In this document: one piece after another, positions 8,144 to 16,608 of the stretch
How positions within the stretch are numbered: position 1 is the stretch's first letter
How the letters are laid out: each line of letters starts with the position of its first letter
Assembly: GCA_902770835.1 (NCBI GenBank)
Contig: CACXUM010000001.1
Location: forward strand, 1 to 64,000
Direction of reading: 5' to 3'
DNA length: 64,000 bases
Origin: an uncultured Bacteroidia bacterium
GTDB taxonomy: Bacteria; Bacteroidota; Bacteroidia; Bacteroidales; F082
Made by a program: the position numbers and the translations under genes
The notes under the pieces: model-generated
Seen by the model: the letters and a program-made list of their open reading frames with translations, nothing else
What the model was told of the DNA's origin: nothing
Database searches by the model: none

Positions 8144-10789
8144 ATGAAACTCTCCTTCGAATCCAATCTTCAGTATCAGCAGGAAGCCATTCAAGCGGTT
8201 GTCGGGCTCTTTGAGGGGCAGGCTCAGGACGAGTCTGTGTTTCAATACGATTTGAGTGAACAGCAGGCGAGTTTGATAGATGGTGTTGGGAATGATTTGG
8301 TGTTGTCGGAAGAGCAGATGCTTTCCAACTTGCAAAATGTGCAACGTCAAAATGAAATCACGCCGTCAGAGCAATTGGACGGGATGCACTTCTCAATCGA
8401 GATGGAAACCGGCACGGGCAAGACCTACGTCTATTTGCGCACAATCTATGAGTTGAACAAGCAATATGGATTCATGAAGTTTGTGATCGTTGTTCCATCC
8501 GTCCCGATTCGTGAGGGCGTGTTGAAAAACCTGCAAATCACGCATGAGCATTTCCAAACGCTATACGATAACACACCTATTCGCTTCTATGTTTACGACC
8601 GCAATAAAATATCGCAATTGAGAGGCTTTGCGGCAGGAGATAATATCGAAGTGCTTGTCATCAATATTGATTCTTTCGCCAAAGACGAGAATGTCATCAA
8701 TAAGCCCAACGACAAGCTGAACGGGCAGGAGCCAATCAATTTCATCAAGCAGGTTCAGCCTATTGTCATTGTGGACGAGCCGCAAAATATGGAGTCGGAG
8801 AAAAGGGCGGCGGCTATCAAGAATCTGAATCCGCTGTGTACCTTGCGTTATTCAGCCACGCATCGCAATCGCTATAACCTGATTTACAGCCTAAACCCCG
8901 TGAAGGCTTACGATTTGGGATTGGTCAAGCAAATAGAGGTGGATTCGGTGCTGGAAGAGAATGCCTTGAATGGCGCTTTTGTGGCATTGGAATCCATTAC
9001 CGCGACCAAGACAAAAGTCACCGCTAAAATCTCCATCGATGTCAACGACAAAAGCGGTGTCAAACGAAAATCGGTCACGGTTCGGGCGGGCGACGACCTA
9101 TACGCAAAAAGCGAGAATCGCGAAATATACCGCAACGGCTATATTGTTGAGGAAATTGATGCCTCAAACGGATGTGTTGTTTTTTCAAATGGTGACACGC
9201 TTTATCAAGGCCAGCGCAAGGATGAAATGAATGATGAGGTGATGAAATTTCAGATTCGCCGCACTGTTGAGGAACATCTGCGTAAGGAATTGAAACTGAA
9301 CAGGCAAGGAATAAAGGTGTTGTCTTTGTTTTTCATCGATAGGGTAGCCAATTATCGTGCATACGATGAGCACGGCAATGAGGTGAAAGGAAAATTCGCT
9401 GTTTGGTTTGAGGAGATTTATTCGGAATTGATTGAACGCCCTGAGTTCCAGTCACTGAATCAGTATCCTTTGGATAAGATTCATAACGGCTATTTCTCCC
9501 AGGACAAGAAAGGTCGCGTAAAAGACACTTCTGGTGAAACACAAGCCGATGACGACACGTATAATCTGATAATGAGGGATAAAGAAACACTGCTGGATAT
9601 GAAGAATCCGCTCCGTTTCATTTTCTCGCATACAGCATTACGAGAAGGCTGGGACAATCCGAATGTTTTTCAAATCTGCACTTTGAACGAAACGAAATCG
9701 GAAATCAAGAAACGCCAGGAAATTGGTCGGGGTTTGCGTTTGCCTGTCAATCAGGAAGGTGTGCGTTGTTACGACAGGAACATCAACCGTTTGACGGTGG
9801 TTGCCAACGAATCTTACAATGATTTTGCCAAGGCCTTGCAAACCGAGTTGCAGGAGGATTGTGGAGTTGACTTCGGCAACCGTATCAAGCCTAAACGTGA
9901 TAGGGTTTCAGTGAAGTACAAGAAGGGATTTGAGGCAGACCCACTTTTCCTCTCTATTTGGGAGAAACTGAAGGCTAAAACCACTTATCGCGTGAATTTC
10001 GATACCGACGTTCTCATCGAAAAAGCCGGCAAAGAAATCAAGGAAATGCCTCGCATTGTGGCACCGACCATTCGTTCTGTGAAAACGGAAATTGTCATCA
10101 CCGAAGAAGGTGTGACAACGGAATACAAAGGCGACAAACTTACTACCCATTCGTCAGATTATTTCATTCCCGACATACTGGGTTATGTTCAGAATCGTAC
10201 CGAGTTGACCCGTTCAACCATTTGGAAAATCTTGGGGAAGTCAGGCCGCTTGGATGATTTGGCTGTCAATCCGCAACTGTTTATGGATATGGTGGTGGAT
10301 AAAATCAAAATAGTGTTGCAAGATTTGATGATTGACGGCATTGAGTATCACAAAATTGGCGATTCGGATTACGAAATGCGACTCTTTGAAGAGCAAGAAC
10401 TTGAAATCTATCTGAATGATTTCACGTTCAAGGTTTCAAGGACGGACAAAACCATTTATGAAGAATATGTTCCTTTGGATTCTTCAGTGGAAAACAAGTT
10501 TGCCCGCGATTGCGAAACGAGCGACCAAGTGAAATACTATTTCAAGTTGCCGGAATGGTTCAAAATTCCCACTCCAATTGGAAGTTACAATCCCGATTGG
10601 GCAGTCGTGTTTGAAGATGAAAAGAAGGTGTATTTTGTCGCCGAAACCAAAGATACAGGAACGCCAAAGGTGGATTTGAACAAACTTCATCCAAGCGAAA
10701 GAAAGAAAATCCAATGCGGGGAGGCTCATTTCAAGCAGTTTGAGGGGTTGGAATATCGCGTTGTGAGCAAAGTGGGGGATTTGGTTTGA
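8144..10789 (+). CDS. res: Type III restriction-modification system, helicase-nuclease subunit (Res)
   Basis: The restriction subunit: a superfamily 2 ATPase that moves along DNA and cuts after meeting another complex. Walker A is METGTGKTY (GTGKT at residues 90-94). Motif II is VDEPQ (residues 210-214), the type III form. Motif VI is RQEIGRGLRLP near residue 525. The C-terminal endonuclease of the PD-(D/E)xK class is NPDWAVVF near residue 815 with AETK about 17 residues on. The 881 residues are somewhat shorter than many Res proteins, but all motifs are present, so it looks functional. It follows the ASCH gene by 5 nt and is the last gene of the unit. Confidence 0.94.
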   Translation: MKLSFESNLQYQQEAIQAVVGLFEGQAQDESVFQYDLSEQQASLIDGVGNDLVLSEEQMLSNLQNVQRQNEITPSEQLDGMHFSIEMETGTGKTYVYLRTIYELNKQYGFMKFVIVVPSVPIREGVLKNLQITHEHFQTLYDNTPIRFYVYDRNKISQLRGFAAGDNIEVLVINIDSFAKDENVINKPNDKLNGQEPINFIKQVQPIVIVDEPQNMESEKRAAAIKNLNPLCTLRYSATHRNRYNLIYSLNPVKAYDLGLVKQIEVDSVLEENALNGAFVALESITATKTKVTAKISIDVNDKSGVKRKSVTVRAGDDLYAKSENREIYRNGYIVEEIDASNGCVVFSNGDTLYQGQRKDEMNDEVMKFQIRRTVEEHLRKELKLNRQGIKVLSLFFIDRVANYRAYDEHGNEVKGKFAVWFEEIYSELIERPEFQSLNQYPLDKIHNGYFSQDKKGRVKDTSGETQADDDTYNLIMRDKETLLDMKNPLRFIFSHTALREGWDNPNVFQICTLNETKSEIKKRQEIGRGLRLPVNQEGVRCYDRNINRLTVVANESYNDFAKALQTELQEDCGVDFGNRIKPKRDRVSVKYKKGFEADPLFLSIWEKLKAKTTYRVNFDTDVLIEKAGKEIKEMPRIVAPTIRSVKTEIVITEEGVTTEYKGDKLTTHSSDYFIPDILGYVQNRTELTRSTIWKILGKSGRLDDLAVNPQLFMDMVVDKIKIVLQDLMIDGIEYHKIGDSDYEMRLFEEQELEIYLNDFTFKVSRTDKTIYEEYVPLDSSVENKFARDCETSDQVKYYFKLPEWFKIPTPIGSYNPDWAVVFEDEKKVYFVAETKDTGTPKVDLNKLHPSERKKIQCGEAHFKQFEGLEYRVVSKVGDLV

Positions 10790-10821
10790 GTTTTCGTGTT
10801 ATCGTTTGCCCACAAAAAAAA

Positions 10822-10861
10822 CCACAATCCGCAGACAACCTGCAAATTGTGGCCGTTTTTT
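10822..10861. terminator. Bidirectional terminator between res and the zeta-like kinase unit
   Basis: Arms CCACAAT (10822-10828) and ATTGTGG (10846-10852), with an inner GCAG/CTGC stem, have an A-run on the left and a T-run on the right. The hairpin can therefore end both rightward res transcripts and the leftward unit that stops at 10880. Confidence 0.8.
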
Positions 10862-10879
10862 CTATGTGACGAATAGTTT

Positions 10880-11080
10880 TTATTCCTGTTCCATCATGGC
10901 TCTGACTTCCTTGGCCTTTACGGTGTAGATGTTGCCGTTGGCGTCGCAGAAGCAGAAGGTGCCGTTGTGGCGGCAGCGCATGGTGAGCAGGCGTTGCATC
11001 GAGAGGTCGAGGCCGCTCATCAATTTCTTGGTGAAGGACGAAACTTCATTCTTCTTTGCATTCACTGTTACTGTTGTCAT
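10880..11080 (-). CDS. Small protein overlapping the zeta-like kinase gene, unknown function
   Basis: A 66-residue protein starting MTTVTVNAKKNEVSSF, rich in Lys, Ser and Met, with no membrane segment. The ATG at 11080 lies inside the end of the kinase gene, whose stop is at 11046, so the two overlap by 35 nt and are probably translated together. No family is recognised. Its small size and coupling to a toxin-like kinase suggest a regulator or antitoxin, but it is encoded after the kinase and shows no DNA-binding motif, so that is only a possibility. A longer 129-residue reading of the same frame has no better start and runs into the kinase gene. Confidence 0.55.
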   Translation of the reverse strand: MTTVTVNAKKNEVSSFTKKLMSGLDLSMQRLLTMRCRHNGTFCFCDANGNIYTVKAKEVRAMMEQE

Positions 11081-11639
11081 ATTGTCTGATTTTTTTGAAT
11101 TTTTCTTCGTTGTAAAACTTGATGGATTTGATGTTTCCTTCGGCGATGACCTCGGAGGGCATGATGCTGTTGTCGATGAACAGGAAGTAGTCGACGACGG
11201 GGCAATAAAGATTGAAAAGGTTCTTGATGCCCGCCTTGTAACGCCTGCGGATGATACTGTCGTCCACATGATGGCCGCCGTGCTTCACACGCTCCGCCAC
11301 GCGCTTGATGGCCAAGTCGGGGCTTTGAAGCCAGAAATAGATGAGGCTGGCTTTGTAGCCTTCCTCGCGGGCTTTCTTGATGAGTGCGTGATAGGATTTT
11401 GCGGCCAAGGTGGTCTCGATGGCAAAGTCGGCTTTGTCAGCGATGAGGGTCTTGATGCGCGACAGCATCAGGCGGCCTGCGGCGACCTTGGCGCCGTCGG
11501 GGTTGAGCGGGGAGAGGCCCTTCGCGATTTCGTCGCAGTTGACGAACTCCTTGCATTGAAGCGTCTCGGGCAAAACCGTCAGTGAGGCGGTTGTTTTTCC
11601 TGCTCCGTTGCAGCCTGATATGATATATAAACTCGGCAT
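11046..11639 (-). CDS. Zeta-toxin-like P-loop kinase
   Basis: A 197-residue P-loop NTPase of the zeta toxin group, whose members phosphorylate UDP-GlcNAc or other small molecules. The N-terminus is MPSLYIISGCNGAGKTT, with Walker A at residues 9-17. CDEIAKGLSPLNPDG follows in the place of the substrate-contacting aspartate, then the conserved ETTLAAKSY segment and HGGHHVDDSIIRRRYKAG, the basic helix typical of the chromosomal form. The start was taken as ATG 11639; a TTG one codon before also exists. Chromosomal members of this group in Bacteroidetes often stand alone and need not be toxins. Here only a 66-residue downstream gene overlaps it. Confidence 0.85.
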   Translation of the reverse strand: MPSLYIISGCNGAGKTTASLTVLPETLQCKEFVNCDEIAKGLSPLNPDGAKVAAGRLMLSRIKTLIADKADFAIETTLAAKSYHALIKKAREEGYKASLIYFWLQSPDLAIKRVAERVKHGGHHVDDSIIRRRYKAGIKNLFNLYCPVVDYFLFIDNSIMPSEVIAEGNIKSIKFYNEEKFKKIRQYDNSNSECKEE

Positions 11640-11806
11640 CAAATAAAAATCTGCTCGTTTTCAATTGGCATTTTTCGTGCCAAAACTGGCGGCAAAGATA
11701 CAACATTTGTGAACAAGTCAACACTTTTCCACACTTTTCCACGATATTTTTTTGAACGATGGTTGTTAATTGGCTGAAAATCAAGAAAAACTCAATTCAA
11801 ATATTG

Positions 11807-11839
11807 TTGTGTCCATTTCGCCAAAAATTCGTACTTTTA
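11807..11839 (+). promoter_or_regulatory. Promoter of the lipoprotein/M1 peptidase operon
   Basis: TTG at 11807-11809 and TACTTTTA at 11832-11839 are spaced 22 nt apart, close to the Bacteroidetes -33/-7 pattern, 41 nt before the start of the lipoprotein gene. Confidence 0.45.
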
Positions 11840-11880
11840 CCGCCTCAAATGTGAAGTGTCGACGAACTTAAACTGAAGAG

Positions 11881-12429
11881 ATGAAAATTCGGGAACTGAT
11901 AGGACTTCTTTTTTTGGCCTTGGCGACGGTGGCCTGCCAAAAGCCCGTGGAGTATCCCGTCGAGCCGAAGATTGCCTACGAGGGTTTCACCTACCTGTTC
12001 AATACCGACAGTACTTTCAGCGGCGAAGGCATCATTTCCTTCTCCTATACCGATGGTGACGGCGACCTCGGCCTTGATGAAAAGGACACTTTGTCGCCCT
12101 TCGGATTCAACGATGCACATTATTATAATATGGTGGTCGACTATCTGAAGTGCGTCAATGGCGAGTTTGTGAAGACCCCGCTGCTGAGTTGGAACGCGCA
12201 AACGCAAACCTACGACACGGTGACTTTCAACGCCCGTTTCAAACGCTTGCGTGACTCGGAAGAGCCGAAGGCCATCAGCGGCAAGATGGACTACACGCTG
12301 ACGGTGCAGAATCCGTTCTCGCCCAACGACACGGTGAAGTTTGAAATCCGCATACTCGACCGCGCCTTGCATGAAAGCAATGTGATTCAGACCGAGGCAA
12401 TCATCACTAATCCAATGTTGAACAAATAA
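11881..12429 (+). CDS. Lipoprotein of unknown function
   Basis: A 182-residue exported protein. The signal peptide MKIRELIGLLFLALATVAC ends in a lipobox (TVAC), so it should be anchored in the membrane. The mature part is beta-rich, with an acidic GDGDLGLDEKD stretch near residues 59-69 that resembles a calcium-binding loop, and no known catalytic motif. It resembles the many Bacteroidales lipoproteins of this size with no assigned role. It is first in a run of same-strand exported-protein genes (11881-16478), and the M1 peptidase begins 11 nt after it. Confidence 0.75.
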   Translation: MKIRELIGLLFLALATVACQKPVEYPVEPKIAYEGFTYLFNTDSTFSGEGIISFSYTDGDGDLGLDEKDTLSPFGFNDAHYYNMVVDYLKCVNGEFVKTPLLSWNAQTQTYDTVTFNARFKRLRDSEEPKAISGKMDYTLTVQNPFSPNDTVKFEIRILDRALHESNVIQTEAIITNPMLNK

Positions 12430-12440
12430 ATTCTGACGAT

Positions 12441-14748
12441 ATGAAAAAATTATCCTTTTTGTTGACCTTTTTGTTGGTTATGAACTTCGCCCAAGCCCAA
12501 ATCGCCGGCGAAGGCATTGACGTATCGCACTATGAAATCCACGTTTGGGATTTCGACTTCGCCAACCGCACGTTGCAAGGCGAAACCTTCATCGATTTCA
12601 CTACCACTGCGAACATAAATGCCGTTGTGTTGGAGTTGAAGAGCCTCACTGTCACCGATGTGGCCTCCGATTTCTACGGTGTGGAAAGTTTTGGTCAAGA
12701 AGGCGACTTTTTGACCGTCACTTTCGATGAACCTATAGCGGCAGGCGAGAGTGTCACCCTCGATGTGCGCTATGGCGGCTCCACCTTCAGCGAGACTTGG
12801 GGCGGCGTGGAATGGTGGCGTCCAAATCCTAACAGCGATCCTGATCGTGTCTACAACCTCGGCGTGGGCTTCGAAAGCCAGCCACACAATTTGGGCAAAA
12901 CTTGGTTCCCCTGTGTAGACAATTTCACCGATAAGGCCACATACGACCTTTTCATTACCGCGACCAACGACAAGAAAGCCATTTGCGGTGGCAACCTTGT
13001 GGATACTTTTGACAACGGCGACGGCACCACCACTTGGCATTGGAACACACCGCAGCACCTACCATATTTCCTTTGCGGTTGGCGATTATGTGGTTTGGGA
13101 AGATGTCTACAACGGCATTGAGCGCGACATCCCGATTGAGGTGTATGTCAAGCCCAACCAAATCAACAATGTGCCCGCTTCGATGGTGCATGTCAAGCAG
13201 ATTGCGGCTTTTTTTGAGGAGAGCTTGGGCACCTATCCGTTCAACCGCATTGGCTATGTGGTCACAAGCAAAGGTTGCATGGAACACACCGACAACATCG
13301 CCATCGTGTCCAGCGTTGTGGACGGCACGACCGACAATGAGGAATATATCGCCCACGAACTTTCTCACATGTGGTCGGGCAATTTGGTGACTTGTGCCGA
13401 GGCGGGCGACATGTGGCTCAACGAGGGCTTTGCGCAGTTTTGGGGCGTGTTCTACGAGGTGGGCGTTTACGGCGAGAAGCATTTCCAAAACACCATGTCG
13501 GCCAAGGTGAACAGCGTCAACAATTGGTGCAATAGTTCAAGCAACTGGATACCGCTCAACAACATGCCTTTGGATTTGACCTACAACACCATTCTGGTTT
13601 ACGAGCGCGGCGCGGTCATTGTCAACACGATGATGAACTACATGGGACGCGAAAACTTCCTCGCTGCCATGCGCCAATATTTCCAGCAATATGCCTACCA
13701 GACAGCGACTTCCGAACTCCTTTGCAATGCACTTACTGATTATTCGGGCATTGACATGCACGGGTTCTTCGACACTTATGTCTACAGTTCGGGGATGCCG
13801 CATCCTTACGCGACCATTGCCGAGGTGACGCCCGTGGGTGGCCAGTATGCGGTGACGCTCGATTTGCGTTACCAGCACATCGGCGACGACCACATCGGAC
13901 AGCACAATAGGTATGAGGTGACTTTCATCGGCCCAGAGTTCCAATTGGCCACTGAAATGGTGGAGTGGGATGGCTTGCAAGCAACGGCCACCGTCACCCT
14001 CGACTTTGAGCCTGTTGGCATAATCAATGATTTCAACAACAACTGGTTGGACGGCAGAACGCAGTCGAACATGATGCTTAAATCGACTTCGCAACAGAAT
14101 TTCGGCAATTTCAGGATGGAGGCCACTTCGCTCACCGATTCGGTGTTGATTGCCATCGAAAACCATTTGGTTGGGCCTTATGACGACCCTCAGATTCCGA
14201 ACCTGAACATGTCGACCAAGCATTTTTGGACCGTCAACCGCTATGATTTCGGCGATGCCGAAGTGACGGGCATGATTGATTTCACCAACACTTCTGAAAA
14301 CGACATCATCCATTCGGAGAACGACTCGGCCACGCTGATGTATCGCCGCAACGCTTCGGAGGCTTGGCACGAAATTGCCTACACCCTTTATCCGGGCAGC
14401 ACTTGGAAGCACGGACGCTTCGTTTTCGATAATCTCCAATCGGGCGAATATGCCATCGCCGTGTGGGACAAGGCCGCCCTTGGCACGGAGGAACATCACG
14501 CATCCGAAAGTCGTATGCAGGTGTTTCCCAATCCCACCGAAAGTCAGGTCAGCGTGTCGTGGAACGGCGTTACAGATGGCCAAATCCGCATCATCGGTGC
14601 CGACGGGAAGGAACTGAAAAGAATCGGTTTCACCCATGCCGACAGCGTCAATATTTCGACCTCTGATTTGCCTAAAGGCTGTTGCACGGTGCTTCGTTTG
14701 GGCAAGGATGGTAGCGTTTTGTCAACCGAAAAACTAATCATAAAATGA
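12441..14748 (+). CDS. Secreted M1-family zinc metallopeptidase with T9SS sorting domain, interrupted by a frameshift
   Basis: The first frame (12441 to about 13050) has a signal peptide (MKKLSFLLTFLLVMNFAQAQ) and the M1 N-terminal beta domain. The second frame (about 13045-14748) continues from HISFAVGDYVVWEDVY. The catalytic HExxH is HELSH (about 13354-13368), with the third zinc ligand Glu exactly 18 residues later in WLNEGF. The exopeptidase motif is GCMEH, where GxMEN is usual. The last 75 residues (VFPNPTESQVSVSW to EKLIIK) are a type A T9SS sorting domain. The break is a +1-type shift near 13050-13057, so one base is extra or two are missing. Unless this is a sequencing error, no full protein is made. 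Both halves are otherwise well kept. Confidence 0.85.
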
Positions 14749-15272
14749 ATAACATTATGAAAAACAGCAAATTATTGTTTCTGATTTGTGCGTTAAGTTT
14801 GCTCTTCGTTTCGTGTGAGAAAGTCCAAAAAAACGAATGGGCCAACTTCTATGGTTACACCAACGAGGACATCATCGGGACTTATTCCTTTTCCAATATT
14901 TCGGATGCCTTTGATGGTGTTGAAGGCACAGGCCGCCATGCCTGCCCCGATGCTGAAATCAGCATTTCTGCGGTGCCGGAGAGTTCATTAATCGATTTTG
15001 CGGTGAATTGCCCAAGTGCCAATTTCTCGAAGCAGATTGTGGCTGCGGCTACCCCAAACGAGGGCGACTTCATGATTCAAATGTCGACGGGCATCAATTA
15101 TAACAACAAGGCCTACGAGGTGGAAGCTCGTGTGCTTAAGAACGACAAGCAGGAGATTCGCCTGAGCGGTTTCATCGCCGAAACCACCTACGAGTATCAA
15201 GAGAGTGAAAACGTAGGTCACTATGTCAAGATTGATGGCGTGTATTATTATTTCGATGTCATTAAAAACTAA
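14745..15272 (+). CDS. Lipoprotein of unknown function
   Basis: A 175-residue protein whose signal peptide ends in a lipobox (LLFVSC). The ATG at 14745 overlaps the stop of the peptidase gene (ATGA); ATG 14757 (MKNSKLLF) is an alternative that gives a shorter, more typical signal. The mature part has two rather regular beta segments and ends in YVKIDGVYYYFDVIKN. No family is recognised. The overlap with the gene before and the 12-nt gap to the gene after show it belongs to the same operon. Confidence 0.75.
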   Translation: MNNIMKNSKLLFLICALSLLFVSCEKVQKNEWANFYGYTNEDIIGTYSFSNISDAFDGVEGTGRHACPDAEISISAVPESSLIDFAVNCPSANFSKQIVAAATPNEGDFMIQMSTGINYNNKAYEVEARVLKNDKQEIRLSGFIAETTYEYQESENVGHYVKIDGVYYYFDVIKN

Positions 15273-15284
15273 ATACTTACAACT

Positions 15285-16478
15285 ATGAAAAAAGGATTGT
15301 TTACTTTGGCCGTCCTTGTGATGGCGTTTGGAAATGTGGGCTTTGCGCAACACAAAGCCAATCTGAAATCGAATGTGACCCAAAATGTGCTCAAGCACTA
15401 TGGTGTGCGCGACGAAACCACGGTGGTGCCTCAAACCGCCGCTTGGCATACCGTTGACGGTGAGAAGTATCGCACCACTTACACTTACGATGAGTATGAC
15501 TATTACCTTATCAATGAGTTTACCGAAATGGACGAAGGCGATGGCTGGAATGACTTTTACGTAATTAATTACGAATACGATTTTGCAGGTAACGTGCTTG
15601 AGATTCAGGCTGAGGAGTATCTGTATGGAGATGTTTGGGTTCCCGATGCCAGAGCCTCTTTTTCATACGAAGGTGGCGAACTGAGCGAGGTCATTTACCA
15701 AGAGTGGGAAAATGGCAATTGGGTGAACGATACGAAGGAAGTCTACAACTACAACGGCAATGTGACCACCGTCCTCTATTGGGACTGGAACGGCAACAAT
15801 TGGTCGTCGGACGAGCTTTGGACTTACACCAGAAACGGCAACACCTTGGAAGTGCTTATCCAGTATATGCAAGGTGGCGCATGGCAAAACGACGAAAAAG
15901 AAACCTACACCCTCGATTTCGATGAGCATGTCACCGAGATTCTTTATGAATTATGGCAAAACAACGCTTGGGTGAATTTCGAAAAAGTCATCTATAACTA
16001 TAACGATGATGGTTGCTTTGACTCCAAACTTCTTCAGGGATGGATGGTTAATAGCTCGGTTTGGGAGGATGACATCATTTGCAGGTTCAGTTATGTTGAC
16101 GGCAATGCCGTTCATGGCGAAGCAGTGAAAGTAGAAGGTGGGATTGTGTGTGATGAGGAATTGGAAATGGCATACGGCTACAATGCTGCGACCAAGACGT
16201 TCTATGGCACCGAAGTCGATATGACTTATGTTGATCTTACTGGTGTAAACGAGAACGCCCAAGCCAATTTCAAGGTCTATCCCGTGCCTGCCGAGAACGA
16301 AATCCAGATTCAGGCCAAAGGCTTCCAAAAGGCTGAAATCTATAGTGTTACGGGACAGATGATGATGGAGAGCCTGAGCGAAACGGTGAATGTCAGCCAG
16401 TTGGCTTCGGGCGTTTACCTGCTGAAGGTTTACGACCAATCGGGCAGAACCGAGGCACAGAGGATTGTCGTGAAGTGA
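15285..16478 (+). CDS. Secreted repeat protein with T9SS sorting domain
   Basis: A 397-residue exported protein. A signal peptide (MKKGLFTLAVLVMAFGNVGFA) is followed by about five imperfect repeats of 30-35 residues between residues 85 and 280. Each repeat has a Trp/Asn-Gly core (ENGNWVNDTKEVYNYNGN, WNGNNWSSDELWTY, QGGAWQNDEKETYTL, WQNNAWVNFEKVIYNY). The last 75 residues (FKVYPVPAENEIQIQ to AQRIVVK) are a type A T9SS sorting domain, so it should be placed on the cell surface or released. The repeats resemble YD/RHS-like or toxin_R-type beta hairpins only loosely. Its function is unknown. It is the last gene of the operon, before a clear terminator. Confidence 0.8.
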   Translation: MKKGLFTLAVLVMAFGNVGFAQHKANLKSNVTQNVLKHYGVRDETTVVPQTAAWHTVDGEKYRTTYTYDEYDYYLINEFTEMDEGDGWNDFYVINYEYDFAGNVLEIQAEEYLYGDVWVPDARASFSYEGGELSEVIYQEWENGNWVNDTKEVYNYNGNVTTVLYWDWNGNNWSSDELWTYTRNGNTLEVLIQYMQGGAWQNDEKETYTLDFDEHVTEILYELWQNNAWVNFEKVIYNYNDDGCFDSKLLQGWMVNSSVWEDDIICRFSYVDGNAVHGEAVKVEGGIVCDEELEMAYGYNAATKTFYGTEVDMTYVDLTGVNENAQANFKVYPVPAENEIQIQAKGFQKAEIYSVTGQMMMESLSETVNVSQLASGVYLLKVYDQSGRTEAQRIVVK

Positions 16479-16581
16479 TTTTGATAACAAGAATTGCCAT
16501 GAATTAGGCACGAATTTTTCATAAATTAAATTTCTGATAATTCGTGAGTTATTTCTGGTAATTCATGTAAAAAAGAGCAAA

Positions 16582-16608
16582 GGTCGGATGGCAAATCCGG
16601 CCTTTTTT
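16582..16608. terminator. Bidirectional terminator
   Basis: Arms GGTCGGAT (16582-16589) and ATCCGGCC (16595-16602) form an eight-pair stem with one G-U pair; T-rich sequence follows on the right and an A-rich stretch precedes it. It separates the rightward operon ending at 16478 from the leftward kinase gene ending at 16608. Confidence 0.8.

Noticed and set aside
13537-14637. 366-residue open frame on the minus strand
   Set aside because: It is antisense to the M1 peptidase gene, whose second frame has clear catalytic and sorting motifs.
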